Assembly: GCF_044005705.1 (NCBI RefSeq) | Contig: NZ_JBIPKE010000015.1 | Coordinates: forward strand, 434,001-498,000 | DNA: 64,000 nucleotides | Reading direction: 5' to 3' | Source of the DNA: Marinoscillum luteum | GTDB taxonomy: Bacteria > Bacteroidota > Bacteroidia > Cytophagales > Cyclobacteriaceae | Part shown: piece by piece, positions 36,065 to 45,463 of the stretch | Layout: the number at the start of each line of letters is the position of its first letter | Position numbering within the stretch: position 1 is the stretch's first letter | Notes under the pieces: generated by a model | Told to the model about the DNA's origin: nothing | The model's database searches: none | The model's input: the letters and a program-made list of their open reading frames with translations, nothing else | Program-made: the position numbers and the translations under genes

Positions 36065-37384
36065 TTACGACATCAAATTGGACAAAGCCTTTGCTCCCCC
36101 CATCTTGTTCATGGTTTTCATCATTTTACGCATCTGCTCAAATTGCTTCAGCAATTGATTTACCTGATTTACTGAAGTACCACTTCCATTGGCAATTCGC
36201 TGCCTGCGGCTCCCATTGATAAGGTTTGGATTCTCACGCTCCAATGGAGTCATAGAACGTATGATGGCCTCTATAGGCTTTAATGAGTCATCATCTATAT
36301 CAATGTCCTTGATGGCCTTGCCCACACCTGGCACCATGCCGAGTAGGTCCTTGATGTTACCCATCTTTTTGATCTGCTCCATCTGAGAGAGAAAATCATC
36401 AAATCCAAACTGGTTCTTCTTGATTTTCTTATTGATTCGTCGGGCTTCTTCCTCATCAAAAGTCTGTTGCGCCTTTTCCACCAGGGAGAGCACATCACCC
36501 ATGCCCAGGATTCTCTTGGCCATACGGTCAGGGTGAAACAGATCGATGGCATCCATCTTCTCCCCAGTACTAATATACTTAATGGGTTTGCTGACCTCTT
36601 TCCTTACGGAAAGCGCCGCTCCACCCCTTGTATCTCCATCCAGCTTGGTGAGTACCACTCCATCAAAATCAAGTCGCTGATTGAACGCTGCTGCTGTATT
36701 CACAGCATCCTGTCCAGTCATGGCATCCACCACGAAAAGTGTCTCAGAGGGCTGTATTTCTTTCTTAATGCCTGCTATTTCATCCATCATGGCTTCATCT
36801 ACCGCCAATCTACCCGCTGTATCAATGATCAATGACTTCTTGCCATGCTCCTTTGCGTATTTCACAGCATTCTTAGCAATCTTCAAAGGATTCTTCTCAT
36901 CGGGCTCCGTGTACACTTCCACCCCTATTTGCTCGCCCAGCACCTTTAGCTGATCAATGGCAGCCGGTCTGTACACATCACATGCGGCCAGTAACACTGT
37001 TCTTCCCTGCTTCTTAAACTGATTAGCGAGCTTCCCACTAAAAGTGGTCTTACCTGACCCCTGTAGACCTGATATAAGAATAATATTGGGATTGCCTGTC
37101 AGGTTGATCGGCACATTGGTCTCTCCCATCAGTATGGTAAGCTCCTCCGCCACGATCTTAGTCAGCAATTGACCTGGAGATACAGCTATCAACACATCAC
37201 GCCCAAGGGCCTTTTCCTTAATGGAATCGGTCACTTCCTTAGCTACCTTATAATTAACGTCAGCATCGATAAGTGCTCTTCTGATCTCCTTAACGGTAGC
37301 AGCAACATTGATCTCCGTAATATTACCCTGCCCCTTAAGCGTCTTAAAGGCTCTATCTAACTTAACACTAAGATTATCAAACAT
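36065..37384 (-). CDS. ffh: Signal recognition particle protein Ffh
   Basis: 439 aa GTPase that binds SRP RNA and signal sequences and delivers ribosomes to FtsY. GTPase motifs are intact: GLQGSGKTT (106-114), DTAGRL (188-193) and TKLDGD (246-251). The C-terminal M domain has Met-rich helices (FEQMRKMMKTMNKMGGAKAL) and the RNA-binding INGSRRQRIANGSG. Length is normal for the family. It is convergent with pdhB and divergent from a small secreted protein gene. No SRP RNA gene was noticed nearby. Confidence 0.97.
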   Translation of the reverse strand: MFDNLSVKLDRAFKTLKGQGNITEINVAATVKEIRRALIDADVNYKVAKEVTDSIKEKALGRDVLIAVSPGQLLTKIVAEELTILMGETNVPINLTGNPNIILISGLQGSGKTTFSGKLANQFKKQGRTVLLAACDVYRPAAIDQLKVLGEQIGVEVYTEPDEKNPLKIAKNAVKYAKEHGKKSLIIDTAGRLAVDEAMMDEIAGIKKEIQPSETLFVVDAMTGQDAVNTAAAFNQRLDFDGVVLTKLDGDTRGGAALSVRKEVSKPIKYISTGEKMDAIDLFHPDRMAKRILGMGDVLSLVEKAQQTFDEEEARRINKKIKKNQFGFDDFLSQMEQIKKMGNIKDLLGMVPGVGKAIKDIDIDDDSLKPIEAIIRSMTPLERENPNLINGSRRQRIANGSGTSVNQVNQLLKQFEQMRKMMKTMNKMGGAKALSNLMS

Positions 37385-37507
37385 TATCTTCCAATTTTAT
37401 CTAACCGCAAAGCTAATAAACATCTGTTTATCGTAACCCATAGACGCCATATTCAGTATTATACTTTACGTAGTACCTTGTAATACACAATAACAAAATA
37501 TATAAAC

Positions 37508-37987
37508 ATGAAAAAGCTAAGCCTAACCATTTTCGCACTACTATTGATAGCATTCACCTACCAGGCAGAGGCTCAAAGCAAAGTAGTCGCCAAAGACCTT
37601 ATCGGATCGTGGAAACTGGTCATCGATGTAGATGAAGAGTTTGAAGAAGCCAAAAGAGAAGTCGATGAAGAGGACTCATTCCTTGGGAAAATCATCCTCA
37701 ATTCGGTCTCTGGCATTGTTTCTGGTATACTTGAAGAAATTGACATCTACATGGAATTTAAGCCGGGAGGTGAAGTAAAAGTAATAGTAGAGGCATTCGA
37801 CGAGCGGGAGATTGAATATTCAGAATGGCAAATAGACAAAAAAGGTCGCTTGTATATTTCTGACACTGAAAACTTCTCCACAGGAGATTCTGATTACTGG
37901 TTAATGGAAAAAGGTGTTTTGATCCTGTTCGAAGACGATAACGAGCGCAGTGATAACGTCTACTTAGTGAATATGGATAGCAATTAA
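37508..37987 (+). CDS. Small secreted acidic protein, lipocalin-like
   Basis: 159 aa with a signal peptide MKKLSLTIFALLLIAFTYQA ending near AEAQ. The mature part starts DLIGSWKLVIDVDEEFEEA and continues with IYMEFKPGGEVKVIVEA, SEWQIDKKGRLYIS and YWLMEKGVLILFED. The order GSWKL, strand, strand, DKKGRLYI is typical of lipocalin-like DUF4923/DUF5004-type proteins. It is very acidic and likely periplasmic or surface-exposed. The family call is uncertain. Confidence 0.78.
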   Translation: MKKLSLTIFALLLIAFTYQAEAQSKVVAKDLIGSWKLVIDVDEEFEEAKREVDEEDSFLGKIILNSVSGIVSGILEEIDIYMEFKPGGEVKVIVEAFDEREIEYSEWQIDKKGRLYISDTENFSTGDSDYWLMEKGVLILFEDDNERSDNVYLVNMDSN

Positions 37988-38096
37988 ATACCACTTTAAG
38001 GGTATTGCCACCCTAACAAATTCTGTTTTATTTTGAAACTATTATTAGTTTTTAAAGTTTCTTGAACTAATTTTACAAAATAACTCAGGATTTGTT

Positions 38097-38252
38097 ATGA
38101 AAAACAAAACAGCTATAAAACTTTTATCCTCCATCACTGCCTATCTGATCCTTATGTTCGGTCTCGGTTGTGACGAAAAGATCATACGTAATTTCTTTGA
38201 TCTGCAGAGTAGTCTGGTTTCGACCATATCCTTTGTCATCCCTCACTTATAA
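38097..38252 (+). CDS. Very small putative lipoprotein (51 aa)
   Basis: 51 codons: MKNKTAIKLLSSITAYLILM, then FGLGCDEK and a hydrophobic tail ending FVIPHL. The basic start, hydrophobic stretch and LGC lipobox (cysteine 25) read as a bacterial lipoprotein signal. It follows the lipocalin-like gene on the same strand, and its last 17 bases overlap the 3' end of the convergent MazG-like gene. With only 26 mature residues it may be a small peptide or a truncated lipoprotein. Coding status is plausible, not proven. Confidence 0.5.
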   Translation: MKNKTAIKLLSSITAYLILMFGLGCDEKIIRNFFDLQSSLVSTISFVIPHL

Positions 38253-38709
38253 TTTTTTTGAGATTGGCGGGGGAATAGTTAATTGACTTCAAGGTTTTAT
38301 TGTCCTCCTTACGGTAAACCAAAAACTTACCCTCCTTCTCTACAAAGTAAGCCGCTGTTCCTTTTTCATTTTGATAGTAATCTACGGTTTGCTGCGCCTC
38401 TTCCTGAGACACGCACGCCTTGCTCATATTGGAGCGCTGTACCTCATTGAATAGGGTAACAAATTTATCTCCCAAACCAAACTCCAGTACCGCTCCTGAA
38501 AGCACGTACTGAATATCACAGAGTGCATCTGCCACTTCCACGATATCCTTATCCAGGATAGCTTGTTGCAGTTCATTAAGCTCCTCCTGAATGAGAGACA
38601 CCCTGAGAGCGCATCGCTCGGCGGAGGGAATCTGAGGTGTATCCAACACCGGGTGTTTAAACGTTTTATGAAATTCTGAAACCTGATTTAAAGAATCTAT
38701 TTTATCCAT
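38236..38709 (-). CDS. MazG/PRA-PH-like nucleoside triphosphate pyrophosphohydrolase
   Basis: 157 aa. The all-alpha NTP-PPase core has the metal-binding pattern LIQEELNELQQAILDKDIVE followed by VADALCDIQYVLSGAVLEFG, the ExxE...D(A)xxD arrangement of the phosphoribosyl-ATP pyrophosphohydrolase/MazG superfamily. It likely hydrolyses (d)NTPs or related nucleotides. A small C-terminal part (GTAAYFVEKEGKFLVYRKED) has beta character. It is the last gene of a coupled four-gene unit; its ATG overlaps the stop of the MetS-like gene by one base. Why it is linked to transporters is unclear. Confidence 0.88.
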   Translation of the reverse strand: MDKIDSLNQVSEFHKTFKHPVLDTPQIPSAERCALRVSLIQEELNELQQAILDKDIVEVADALCDIQYVLSGAVLEFGLGDKFVTLFNEVQRSNMSKACVSQEEAQQTVDYYQNEKGTAAYFVEKEGKFLVYRKEDNKTLKSINYSPANLKKIISEG

Positions 38710-38813
38710 TATTTATCTTTTTCGTTTTTTAGTGCTTTAATCAAAAAGAACACAAAGCCGCCTACCACCACTCCGACAATCAAAATCATACTCACTATCG
38801 CAGAACCACTCAT
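38709..38813 (-). CDS. MetS-type small subunit of NSS transporter (34 aa)
   Basis: 34 aa single-helix membrane protein: MSGSAIVSMILIVGVVVGGF, then VFFLIKALKNEKDK. It has the same size and placement as the MetS small subunits that accompany MetP-type NSS transporters in Corynebacterium and many other bacteria. Its ATG overlaps the NSS transporter stop as ATGA, and its stop overlaps the next start as TAATG, so it is translationally coupled at both ends. It lies between two recognised genes, and its pattern of a hydrophobic helix with basic tail supports it being real. Confidence 0.85.
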   Translation of the reverse strand: MSGSAIVSMILIVGVVVGGFVFFLIKALKNEKDK

Positions 38814-40315
38814 ACTGTTACTTTACAAAATCGGTGATACAAAAATTTATTAATCACAATCCCCATCAAAATTACCGTGCCCCACTGCGTAACGATAGAG
38901 GCGTTACTATATACATCCATCCAGTTCCAACTGCCCTGGGCATCAAACCATGGGAATGTGCTATACCCCTGTGACATCCACCAATAAATGAGAAATACAC
39001 CCAGCAGGATATTGACATAGATAGCATATTTGAAATAGGCATTTGAAATGGTAAAGTCAGAATCCTTGTCGATCAGCTCTTTTTTGAATTTGACAGGATC
39101 ATATAAGGCTGTGGCCACGGATATGAAGATTCCACTCACTATAAGACCAAGTCCCCATACCCAATCCTGATTGCTGAAGAAGTCCAGTGAATAGGCCGAT
39201 GGTAACCCAAAGACAGTAAATGCCACCAGAAGTATCACTGCAATCATACCTTCAGATATACCAATGGTTGAGAGATTACTCTTGAGGAGCTCGAGCATAG
39301 GCAGAAACGAGCTAAAGGCAGCCAATGTAAGCGCCAAAAAGAAAATGAAAGTCATAAAGCCACCACCTGGTATGGTAGCGAACAGCTTCGGTATGATCGT
39401 AAAAGTGAGTGCCTGACTACCTGACTGCAGAAAAGCGGTAGCCTCCTGATCACTCGCAGAAAGTGCGAATACAGCAGGCAGTATGGCTATGCCAGCCAGT
39501 ATAGAAGCGGTATTGTTTCCAAAGGCTCCGATGAACGTGTTCAAGGTCACGTCCTCTTTGGCACGGGTATAGGATGAAATAGTAATCATCAAACCCCAAC
39601 CTGCTCCGGTAGACCATGCCGACTGTGATAGGGCCTCAATCCAGATGGTAGGATTACTGAAATTATCCCATTTGATCGCAAACATATACTCCAGGCCTTT
39701 TGTACCATTTTCCATGGTGAGTGCCGAGGCGGCTACAATCACCAGCAGCACAAACAAACTGGGAATCAGGATACGATTGGCCTTCTCCAGCCCATTCTTC
39801 ACCCCTTTGCGCACCACTATCACACCCAGAACAATCACCAGTATATACAACCCGATGGTCACCATGCTGCCATTGGAAAGGGAATCCCACTGGTCCAGCA
39901 AGTAATTAGGATTGCTTGCTAATTTATCCGTAAGGGTATTTCCCATAAAGCCATCGTATAAATTGATCACCGAGATGGACAGGTATTCAATGGACCAGGC
40001 GGTCACTACTGAGTAATAGAAAGCTATCCCAAGCGTGCATATGGTAATGAAAAACCCCATCCAGGTAAGCCTTTTGCCAGCCAGCTTACCAAAAGAGCCA
40101 ATTACCCCACTTTTATACTTTTTACCGATGGAAAACTCGGCCAACAGTAAAGGAATGGACCATACAAAAAGGAAAAGAATCCAGAGTAATATGAAGCTAC
40201 CCCCATACTGCCCCGCCAAACGGGGGAAACGCCACAAATTACCTGCGCCAATGGCCATTCCCAGTGAAGCGAGAATGATCCCCCATCGATTGCTAAACTC
40301 CTCGCCCTTGCTCAT
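38810..40315 (-). CDS. Sodium-dependent transporter, NSS/SNF family (MetP-like)
   Basis: 501 aa with about 11-12 membrane helices. The family signature near the start is intact (GNLWRFPRLAGQYGGSFILL), and the first unwound helix for sodium and substrate is present. Members import amino acids; the adjacent MetS-type subunit points to methionine or alanine, but the substrate is inferred only. The gene overlaps the upstream OPT gene by four bases (ATGA) and the downstream MetS gene likewise, so it is inside a coupled operon. Cytoplasmic-membrane protein. Confidence 0.93.
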   Translation of the reverse strand: MSKGEEFSNRWGIILASLGMAIGAGNLWRFPRLAGQYGGSFILLWILFLFVWSIPLLLAEFSIGKKYKSGVIGSFGKLAGKRLTWMGFFITICTLGIAFYYSVVTAWSIEYLSISVINLYDGFMGNTLTDKLASNPNYLLDQWDSLSNGSMVTIGLYILVIVLGVIVVRKGVKNGLEKANRILIPSLFVLLVIVAASALTMENGTKGLEYMFAIKWDNFSNPTIWIEALSQSAWSTGAGWGLMITISSYTRAKEDVTLNTFIGAFGNNTASILAGIAILPAVFALSASDQEATAFLQSGSQALTFTIIPKLFATIPGGGFMTFIFFLALTLAAFSSFLPMLELLKSNLSTIGISEGMIAVILLVAFTVFGLPSAYSLDFFSNQDWVWGLGLIVSGIFISVATALYDPVKFKKELIDKDSDFTISNAYFKYAIYVNILLGVFLIYWWMSQGYSTFPWFDAQGSWNWMDVYSNASIVTQWGTVILMGIVINKFLYHRFCKVTV

Positions 40316-42324
40316 AATTTGTCTTTGGAAGCTTTCACCACAGATCTATACAAATAGACAAGAATCAGAAACAGCAAGCCGGGTCCAAGCAGGCTCCCAC
40401 CGAATGTGCCGTCACTCAGTTCCAAATCAAGACCGAAAGTAGCGATGAGTGCAATCATAATGCCCATTAGCGCCTCTCCGGTGATTAAACCAGAGGCAAT
40501 CAGCAAGCCAGCATTGGAAGCCCTGTCGGCGCTCTCTGAGGATATGTTATTTCTTTTAAAACTCCTATCCAGCATCCAGGCAATCACCCCACCAACAAAA
40601 ATGGAAGAGTCCAGCTCAAAGGGAAGATAAAGTCCAACAGCAACCGCCAAAACAGGCATTCTGAAGTTGGAACCAATTTTCTTAAGGTATTGATCAGCGA
40701 TTATGATGAGGGCACCGATACCCCCACCCACTGAAATAATGGTCCAGGGAAGCTTACCTCCAAAAATTCCGGTAGCCACGCTCATCATCAGGGTGGCTTG
40801 TGGAGCAGCCAATGGATTAGGATGTTCGGCTGTAGGGTTTCCAATTCCCTTGGAAGCGAGTAGCAGATTCAATACCGGAGCGATCAACAGGGCCCCGGCT
40901 ACCACTCCTATCATTTGCATCACCTGTTGATTTCTAGGTGTAGCACCCAACACATATCCGGCCTTAAGGTCCTGCATGTTATCTCCGGCGATGGCCGCCG
41001 CACAACATACCACAGCTCCAACCAAAATTGCTCCGGCTGCTCCCCTTGAAGGATCAGAAGAGCCCATGAGCAAAAGTAGCAGCAAAGCAGTACTTAAAAT
41101 GGTGGCGATAGTGACCCCTGAAATGGGATTATTGGAACTCCCAACGAGTCCGGCCATGTAACCCGCTACAGCCGAAAACAGGAAGCCCGCAAGTACCATT
41201 ATCAAGGCCATGAAAAGCGTAACAGGCACGTCCTGAATAATAGTGAGGTAAATGAAGAAAACAGGAACGATCATGATTCCAATGCCCATTAGTACCCAGG
41301 ACATTGGAGTATCCAGTTCTGTTCTTAAAGTCTCTGAGACATTCTGAGCGCCTGCCTTAAAGGCCTTCACTCCAGAGGTGAAAGCTGTGGTAAGCGCACT
41401 CTTTAGGCTAATGAGCGCCCACAAACCACCCACGATCATAGCTCCCACTCCAAGGTATCTCATTTTGGCGCTCCAGAGGGCTCCACCGAGGGCTTCCGGA
41501 CTAATACCATCCACGCTCACGAACTTTCCGGCCTCTACCAGCTCGGCAGCCACCTGAGCATATCCATTGAAACTCAAATAAGCAGGCATAGCCACCCACC
41601 AGGTGATGACTCCACCCAAGAACACCAATGTGGCAATATTTAATCCCACAATATAACCTACCGCCACAAGGGCCGGAGAAAGGTTCAAACTGAAATATAA
41701 ATAGGCCTTTTGGTTAACGAGGGCAGCCTTCTCATACACACCGCCCCAGAGTTTGAGTGCTTCGGTACCTAATTTGAAAAGTCCGCCGATCAAACTTCCG
41801 TAAATCAAATATTTCACAGACTTGCCCCCGGTTTGGCCGGTTTTCAATACCTCAGCGGTAGCGACACCTTCAGGAAACATTAGCTTTTCTTTGACGATTA
41901 GGGCATTTCGCAAAGGAATGGTGAATAAGACACCCAAAACCCCTCCACAAATGGAAATGAGTGTGGTCTCTATATAATTAAACTCCTCCCAGTATCCCAT
42001 GATGACCAGAGCCGGAATGGTGAAAATAACTCCTGCTGCCAGTGATTCCCCTGCCGATGCAGCGGTCTGCACCATGTTATTCTCCAGAATGTTTGAATTT
42101 TTAAAAGCCTTGAGAATGGCCATAGAGATCACTGCCGCGGGAATTGAAGCTGAGACGGTTAGTCCCGAGAACAATCCAAAATAAGCGTTGGCCGCTCCTA
42201 AAACGACCGACAAGAGTGCTCCGATAATAATCGACCTGAAAGTGAGCTCGTTGAGCTTGGTTTCAGGACTAATGTAAGGTTTGTGCATGTAATTTGGGTT
42301 TTGGGGTATTTTGACTGCCGACAA
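40312..42324 (-). CDS. OPT family oligopeptide transporter
   Basis: 670 aa with about 15-16 membrane helices and very hydrophobic composition. Typical OPT features: ELTFRSIIIGALLSVVLGAA, NAYFGLFSGLTVSASIPAAV, LKTGQTGGKSVKYLI, the GDNMQDLKAGYVLGATPRNQ motif and FPIG-like helices. It imports peptides or siderophore-type metal chelates by proton coupling. The ATG at 42288 (MHKPYISPETK) is an alternative start to 42324 and gives a more usual N-terminus. It is first in the operon with the NSS transporter, MetS subunit and MazG-like enzyme, which suggests peptide and amino-acid uptake. Confidence 0.94.
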   Translation of the reverse strand: MSAVKIPQNPNYMHKPYISPETKLNELTFRSIIIGALLSVVLGAANAYFGLFSGLTVSASIPAAVISMAILKAFKNSNILENNMVQTAASAGESLAAGVIFTIPALVIMGYWEEFNYIETTLISICGGVLGVLFTIPLRNALIVKEKLMFPEGVATAEVLKTGQTGGKSVKYLIYGSLIGGLFKLGTEALKLWGGVYEKAALVNQKAYLYFSLNLSPALVAVGYIVGLNIATLVFLGGVITWWVAMPAYLSFNGYAQVAAELVEAGKFVSVDGISPEALGGALWSAKMRYLGVGAMIVGGLWALISLKSALTTAFTSGVKAFKAGAQNVSETLRTELDTPMSWVLMGIGIMIVPVFFIYLTIIQDVPVTLFMALIMVLAGFLFSAVAGYMAGLVGSSNNPISGVTIATILSTALLLLLLMGSSDPSRGAAGAILVGAVVCCAAAIAGDNMQDLKAGYVLGATPRNQQVMQMIGVVAGALLIAPVLNLLLASKGIGNPTAEHPNPLAAPQATLMMSVATGIFGGKLPWTIISVGGGIGALIIIADQYLKKIGSNFRMPVLAVAVGLYLPFELDSSIFVGGVIAWMLDRSFKRNNISSESADRASNAGLLIASGLITGEALMGIMIALIATFGLDLELSDGTFGGSLLGPGLLFLILVYLYRSVVKASKDKL

Positions 42325-42434
42325 AAATGCCTATTTAAGTCGCAAACCCAAAAAGTACACGATATCTTTTTATCTCTTACTACCGTCGATGGAAAAAACT
42401 TTGTTACTGATCCGATAAGCCAATATGACAAAGA

Positions 42435-43346
42435 TCAGTTTTTGTACACCTGATCGCCGCTGGTGCTTTCCCCGGTAATCGTATACTGCCCCCGGTCCAT
42501 GTAAAGCCGATCTTCGGATCTGGAGCTACCTACATGCAGATCACCAGAAGTAGCCCTCAGGTCAAAGCCGAGTGATCCAATCTCATTTTCAAAAACAAAA
42601 TAAATATCTCCGGAAGTAGATTTGAATCGACTGTCGCCCGTGATGCGAACATAGTCTCCGGTGATATTGCCAGACGTGGTGCCGGCCTCAATGACTCCCT
42701 CTACTCCATCGAAATCCAGGTCACCGCTTGTAGCAAAGGCCTTCACATTCCCTTTAATCTTATCGCATTCAATATTGCCAGAGGTCGCCTGTGTCTCTAA
42801 ATTTCCACGGATTTCAAAATACTCCTGATCCCCGCTGGTGGACCTCATTTTTATATCCCCGGTAACATTTCTTGCTCGCAGGTCCCCCGAAGTGGCTTTT
42901 AGCCAACAATCTGAATTGATATTCTTCAGCACTATATCTCCACTCGTAGTGGAAGCCTCCAGCTCTCCCGTAAAATCCGATACGTTGATATCACCTGAAG
43001 TATTTGTGATTTTAAGCTCTATGTGCTCCGGCAGGGTAAGAGCGAGCTTGCCAAGCTCAATATTGGACCAACCTCTGTTTCGCTCCTGTTTACGTTCCAC
43101 CCTAAAAACAACAGTGGTACCTGTCTGTATGCTGGCAATCAGGTAATCCCCCGATTTTCCACTCCCTTTGATGATCCCATCGAACACCAGACTAGAACCC
43201 GGGGTGACGAATACATCACAAAAAGCACCATCTATAACCACCTTTTTTACATCGGATGATTCAAAATGGTGCTCAGCCAGTGTGGTCTGGGCAAAGGAAG
43301 CAAATGAAATAATTAGACAACAAATGAGGGTAGTGGTTCTTTTCAT
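42435..43346 (-). CDS. DUF4097-type adhesin-like protein with TSGD repeats
   Basis: 303 aa with a signal peptide (MKRTTTLICCLIISFASFAQ). After an N-terminal strand region (VVIDGAFCDVFVTPGSSLVF), the rest holds ten TSG[D/N] motifs about 20 residues apart (NTSGDI, TTSGDI, ATSGDL, STSGDQ, ATSGNI, ATSGDL, TTSGNI, STSGDI, ATSGDL, STSGDQ). The even spacing fits a right-handed beta-helix, as predicted for DUF4097/GIN-domain proteins. It is probably periplasmic or at the outer membrane. No enzyme motif was seen. It lies just downstream (minus strand) of the Tsp-type protease gene with a 50-base gap. Confidence 0.9.
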   Translation of the reverse strand: MKRTTTLICCLIISFASFAQTTLAEHHFESSDVKKVVIDGAFCDVFVTPGSSLVFDGIIKGSGKSGDYLIASIQTGTTVVFRVERKQERNRGWSNIELGKLALTLPEHIELKITNTSGDINVSDFTGELEASTTSGDIVLKNINSDCWLKATSGDLRARNVTGDIKMRSTSGDQEYFEIRGNLETQATSGNIECDKIKGNVKAFATSGDLDFDGVEGVIEAGTTSGNITGDYVRITGDSRFKSTSGDIYFVFENEIGSLGFDLRATSGDLHVGSSRSEDRLYMDRGQYTITGESTSGDQVYKN

Positions 43347-43396
43347 GACTAAAGTGTTTTAATCAACAGATGTCCCTCCACTCTCAAAGGTTGCAC

Positions 43397-45463
43397 CTAG
43401 CCTACTTTTATTTTCGAAAGCTCGGCCAGGAGTCGCAATCCCTCTTTTAAATAAGGGTCTTCGGAAAGCTTTTTGGCATTCTCATCTGTGAAAACCTCGC
43501 CCTGATCCAGCGTAGTAGACAGGTTATCTTCTATTTCTTCGTCTTCCTGCTGCAAAAGTCGGCGCTCCTCTAGGTTGAGTGACACGGCAGTCTGTTTTCT
43601 CAGTTCTTTGGCCCTTTCTATTTCCTTCACCAAATTCTGTAGGTCTTTATCCTCCTCTAAGTGGTTCTGATAGAGCGCCTCCAGTTTACTGATTAATTTG
43701 GGTGAAATCTGATTGGTCATTTTAAAATTGGAAGAAGAAATCTCATCCCATGGTAGTGCATTGGGGCGCCCACTCTCGCCGAAAATCTCATCATCATATG
43801 GAGATGGAAAAGCAATATCGGGTGCTACCCCCAGCTTCTGCGTACTGCTGCCTGTTACTCTATAAAATTTGGCAAGGGTCATTTTGAGCTGCCCCAGTTC
43901 CACATCTGATTGACGCATATAGCGTCCTATATCAATGAGATTCTGAACAGTGCCTTTACCAAACGTATTCTCACCTACTATAATACCTCTCTTGTAATCC
44001 TGAATGGCACCTGAGAAAATCTCAGAAGCCGAAGCACTGTATCGATTAGTCAAAACTGCCAAGGGCCCATCATAATACACCTTACCATTGTCTTCATCTT
44101 CCATAATATCAACACTGTTGTCCGTGTTGCGTACCTGAACTACTGGCCCCTTTGGAATGAATAAACCTGTCAGCTCAATGGCTTCCTGCAATGAGCCTCC
44201 ACCATTGTATCTTAAATCAATCATCAATCCGTCAACTCCCTTTTGATTCAGGCTGTCAATCAATTTCTTGACATCACGTGTGGTACTGCGGTAATCTTTC
44301 ACCCCGCTATTCATTTCTTCAAAATTCAGATAGAAACTTGGGATATTGATAACCCCCAGGCTAAACGTCTGATTTCCTTCGGTGATGGGGATGATTTCCG
44401 CTTTTGCGGCTGATTTCTCCAACTTGATTTTATCCCTGACCAGCCTGATGGTATCCGGCAGGCCATTGATGTCTTTGTCGTGCTTGATCACCTGCAGTCT
44501 CACTACTGATCCCTTAGGTCCCCTGATTTTCTGTACCACCTCATCCAGCCTCCAGCCTACTACATCCACAAACTCAGCATCATCTCCCTGTGCTACTCCA
44601 ATGATTTTATCATCCTTCTGAAGCCTCTGGCTCTTGTATGCAGGGCCTCCGGGGATAATGTCGGCTATCTTGGTATAATCAAGCTGTTGGGTGAGTTGCG
44701 CACCAATTCCCTCTAACGAAAGGCTCATATCTATCTGAAAGTTCTCCTTGGCGATGGGTGAAAAATAATCCGTATGTGGGTCATAGGCACTCGTCAGAGC
44801 GTTCATATATGCCTGATACACATCTTCACTATTATACTGATACAGTGCTTTCTCTACCCGCTTGTATCTTTTGCCCAGGGCTTCCGCAATATCCTTCCAC
44901 TCTTTGCCAGCCAGCTTATAACTCAATGCCTGACTTTTAATGATTTTTGCCCACACTTCATTCTGCTCTATCTTATTCTCTGGCCATGGAAGGGCCTCCC
45001 TATCTGTTTCAAAGTACTCTTTTTGATCAAAATCAGGCTCCGTTTTCAGTAATTCGTGCACATAGTCCATTCTGTCCAGTGATCGCTCACGGTAAATACT
45101 AAATACCTGATAAGCAAAATCAAGATTCCCTTCGGGCAGATCATTATCTATTCTGTATCTGTATTTTTCGAAATAATCCAGATCCCCTTTGAGAAAATAG
45201 GACTTATTCGGATCGAGTGATTCAAAGTAGTTGTCGAAAACCACAGAAGAAAGTGAATCATTCAATGTGGCCTTCCGGTAATGATATCGATTCAGTAGGT
45301 TGATAATGACGAAAGTCTCGCTGGAATGCTCCGGTTTTGGTTCCAAGACTTTTAAAGAATCGGATACCAATTGGTCCTGAGAGGAAGTTTGAACCAGATG
45401 TTCGGAACCATCAGAAAATCCAAGGCTCACTACCAACAAGAGAATCAACAGAAGATTGTTCAT
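43397..45463 (-). CDS. Carboxy-terminal processing peptidase (Tsp/Prc, S41)
   Basis: 688 aa with a signal peptide; periplasmic Ser-Lys protease that degrades or trims proteins from the C-terminus. Order: N-terminal helical domain (RYHYRKATLNDSLSSVVFDN, SLDPNKSYFLKGD), PDZ domain with KIADIIPGGPAYKSQRLQKD and DDKIIGVAQGDD, then the S41 catalytic core with DLRYNGGGSLQEAIELTGLF, VLTNRYSASASEIFSGAIQD and the lysine region IVGENTFGKGTVQNL. The C-terminal helical domain has repeated acidic coils. The protease supports envelope quality control. It is co-oriented with the DUF4097 gene. Confidence 0.96.
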   Translation of the reverse strand: MNNLLLILLLVVSLGFSDGSEHLVQTSSQDQLVSDSLKVLEPKPEHSSETFVIINLLNRYHYRKATLNDSLSSVVFDNYFESLDPNKSYFLKGDLDYFEKYRYRIDNDLPEGNLDFAYQVFSIYRERSLDRMDYVHELLKTEPDFDQKEYFETDREALPWPENKIEQNEVWAKIIKSQALSYKLAGKEWKDIAEALGKRYKRVEKALYQYNSEDVYQAYMNALTSAYDPHTDYFSPIAKENFQIDMSLSLEGIGAQLTQQLDYTKIADIIPGGPAYKSQRLQKDDKIIGVAQGDDAEFVDVVGWRLDEVVQKIRGPKGSVVRLQVIKHDKDINGLPDTIRLVRDKIKLEKSAAKAEIIPITEGNQTFSLGVINIPSFYLNFEEMNSGVKDYRSTTRDVKKLIDSLNQKGVDGLMIDLRYNGGGSLQEAIELTGLFIPKGPVVQVRNTDNSVDIMEDEDNGKVYYDGPLAVLTNRYSASASEIFSGAIQDYKRGIIVGENTFGKGTVQNLIDIGRYMRQSDVELGQLKMTLAKFYRVTGSSTQKLGVAPDIAFPSPYDDEIFGESGRPNALPWDEISSSNFKMTNQISPKLISKLEALYQNHLEEDKDLQNLVKEIERAKELRKQTAVSLNLEERRLLQQEDEEIEDNLSTTLDQGEVFTDENAKKLSEDPYLKEGLRLLAELSKIKVG

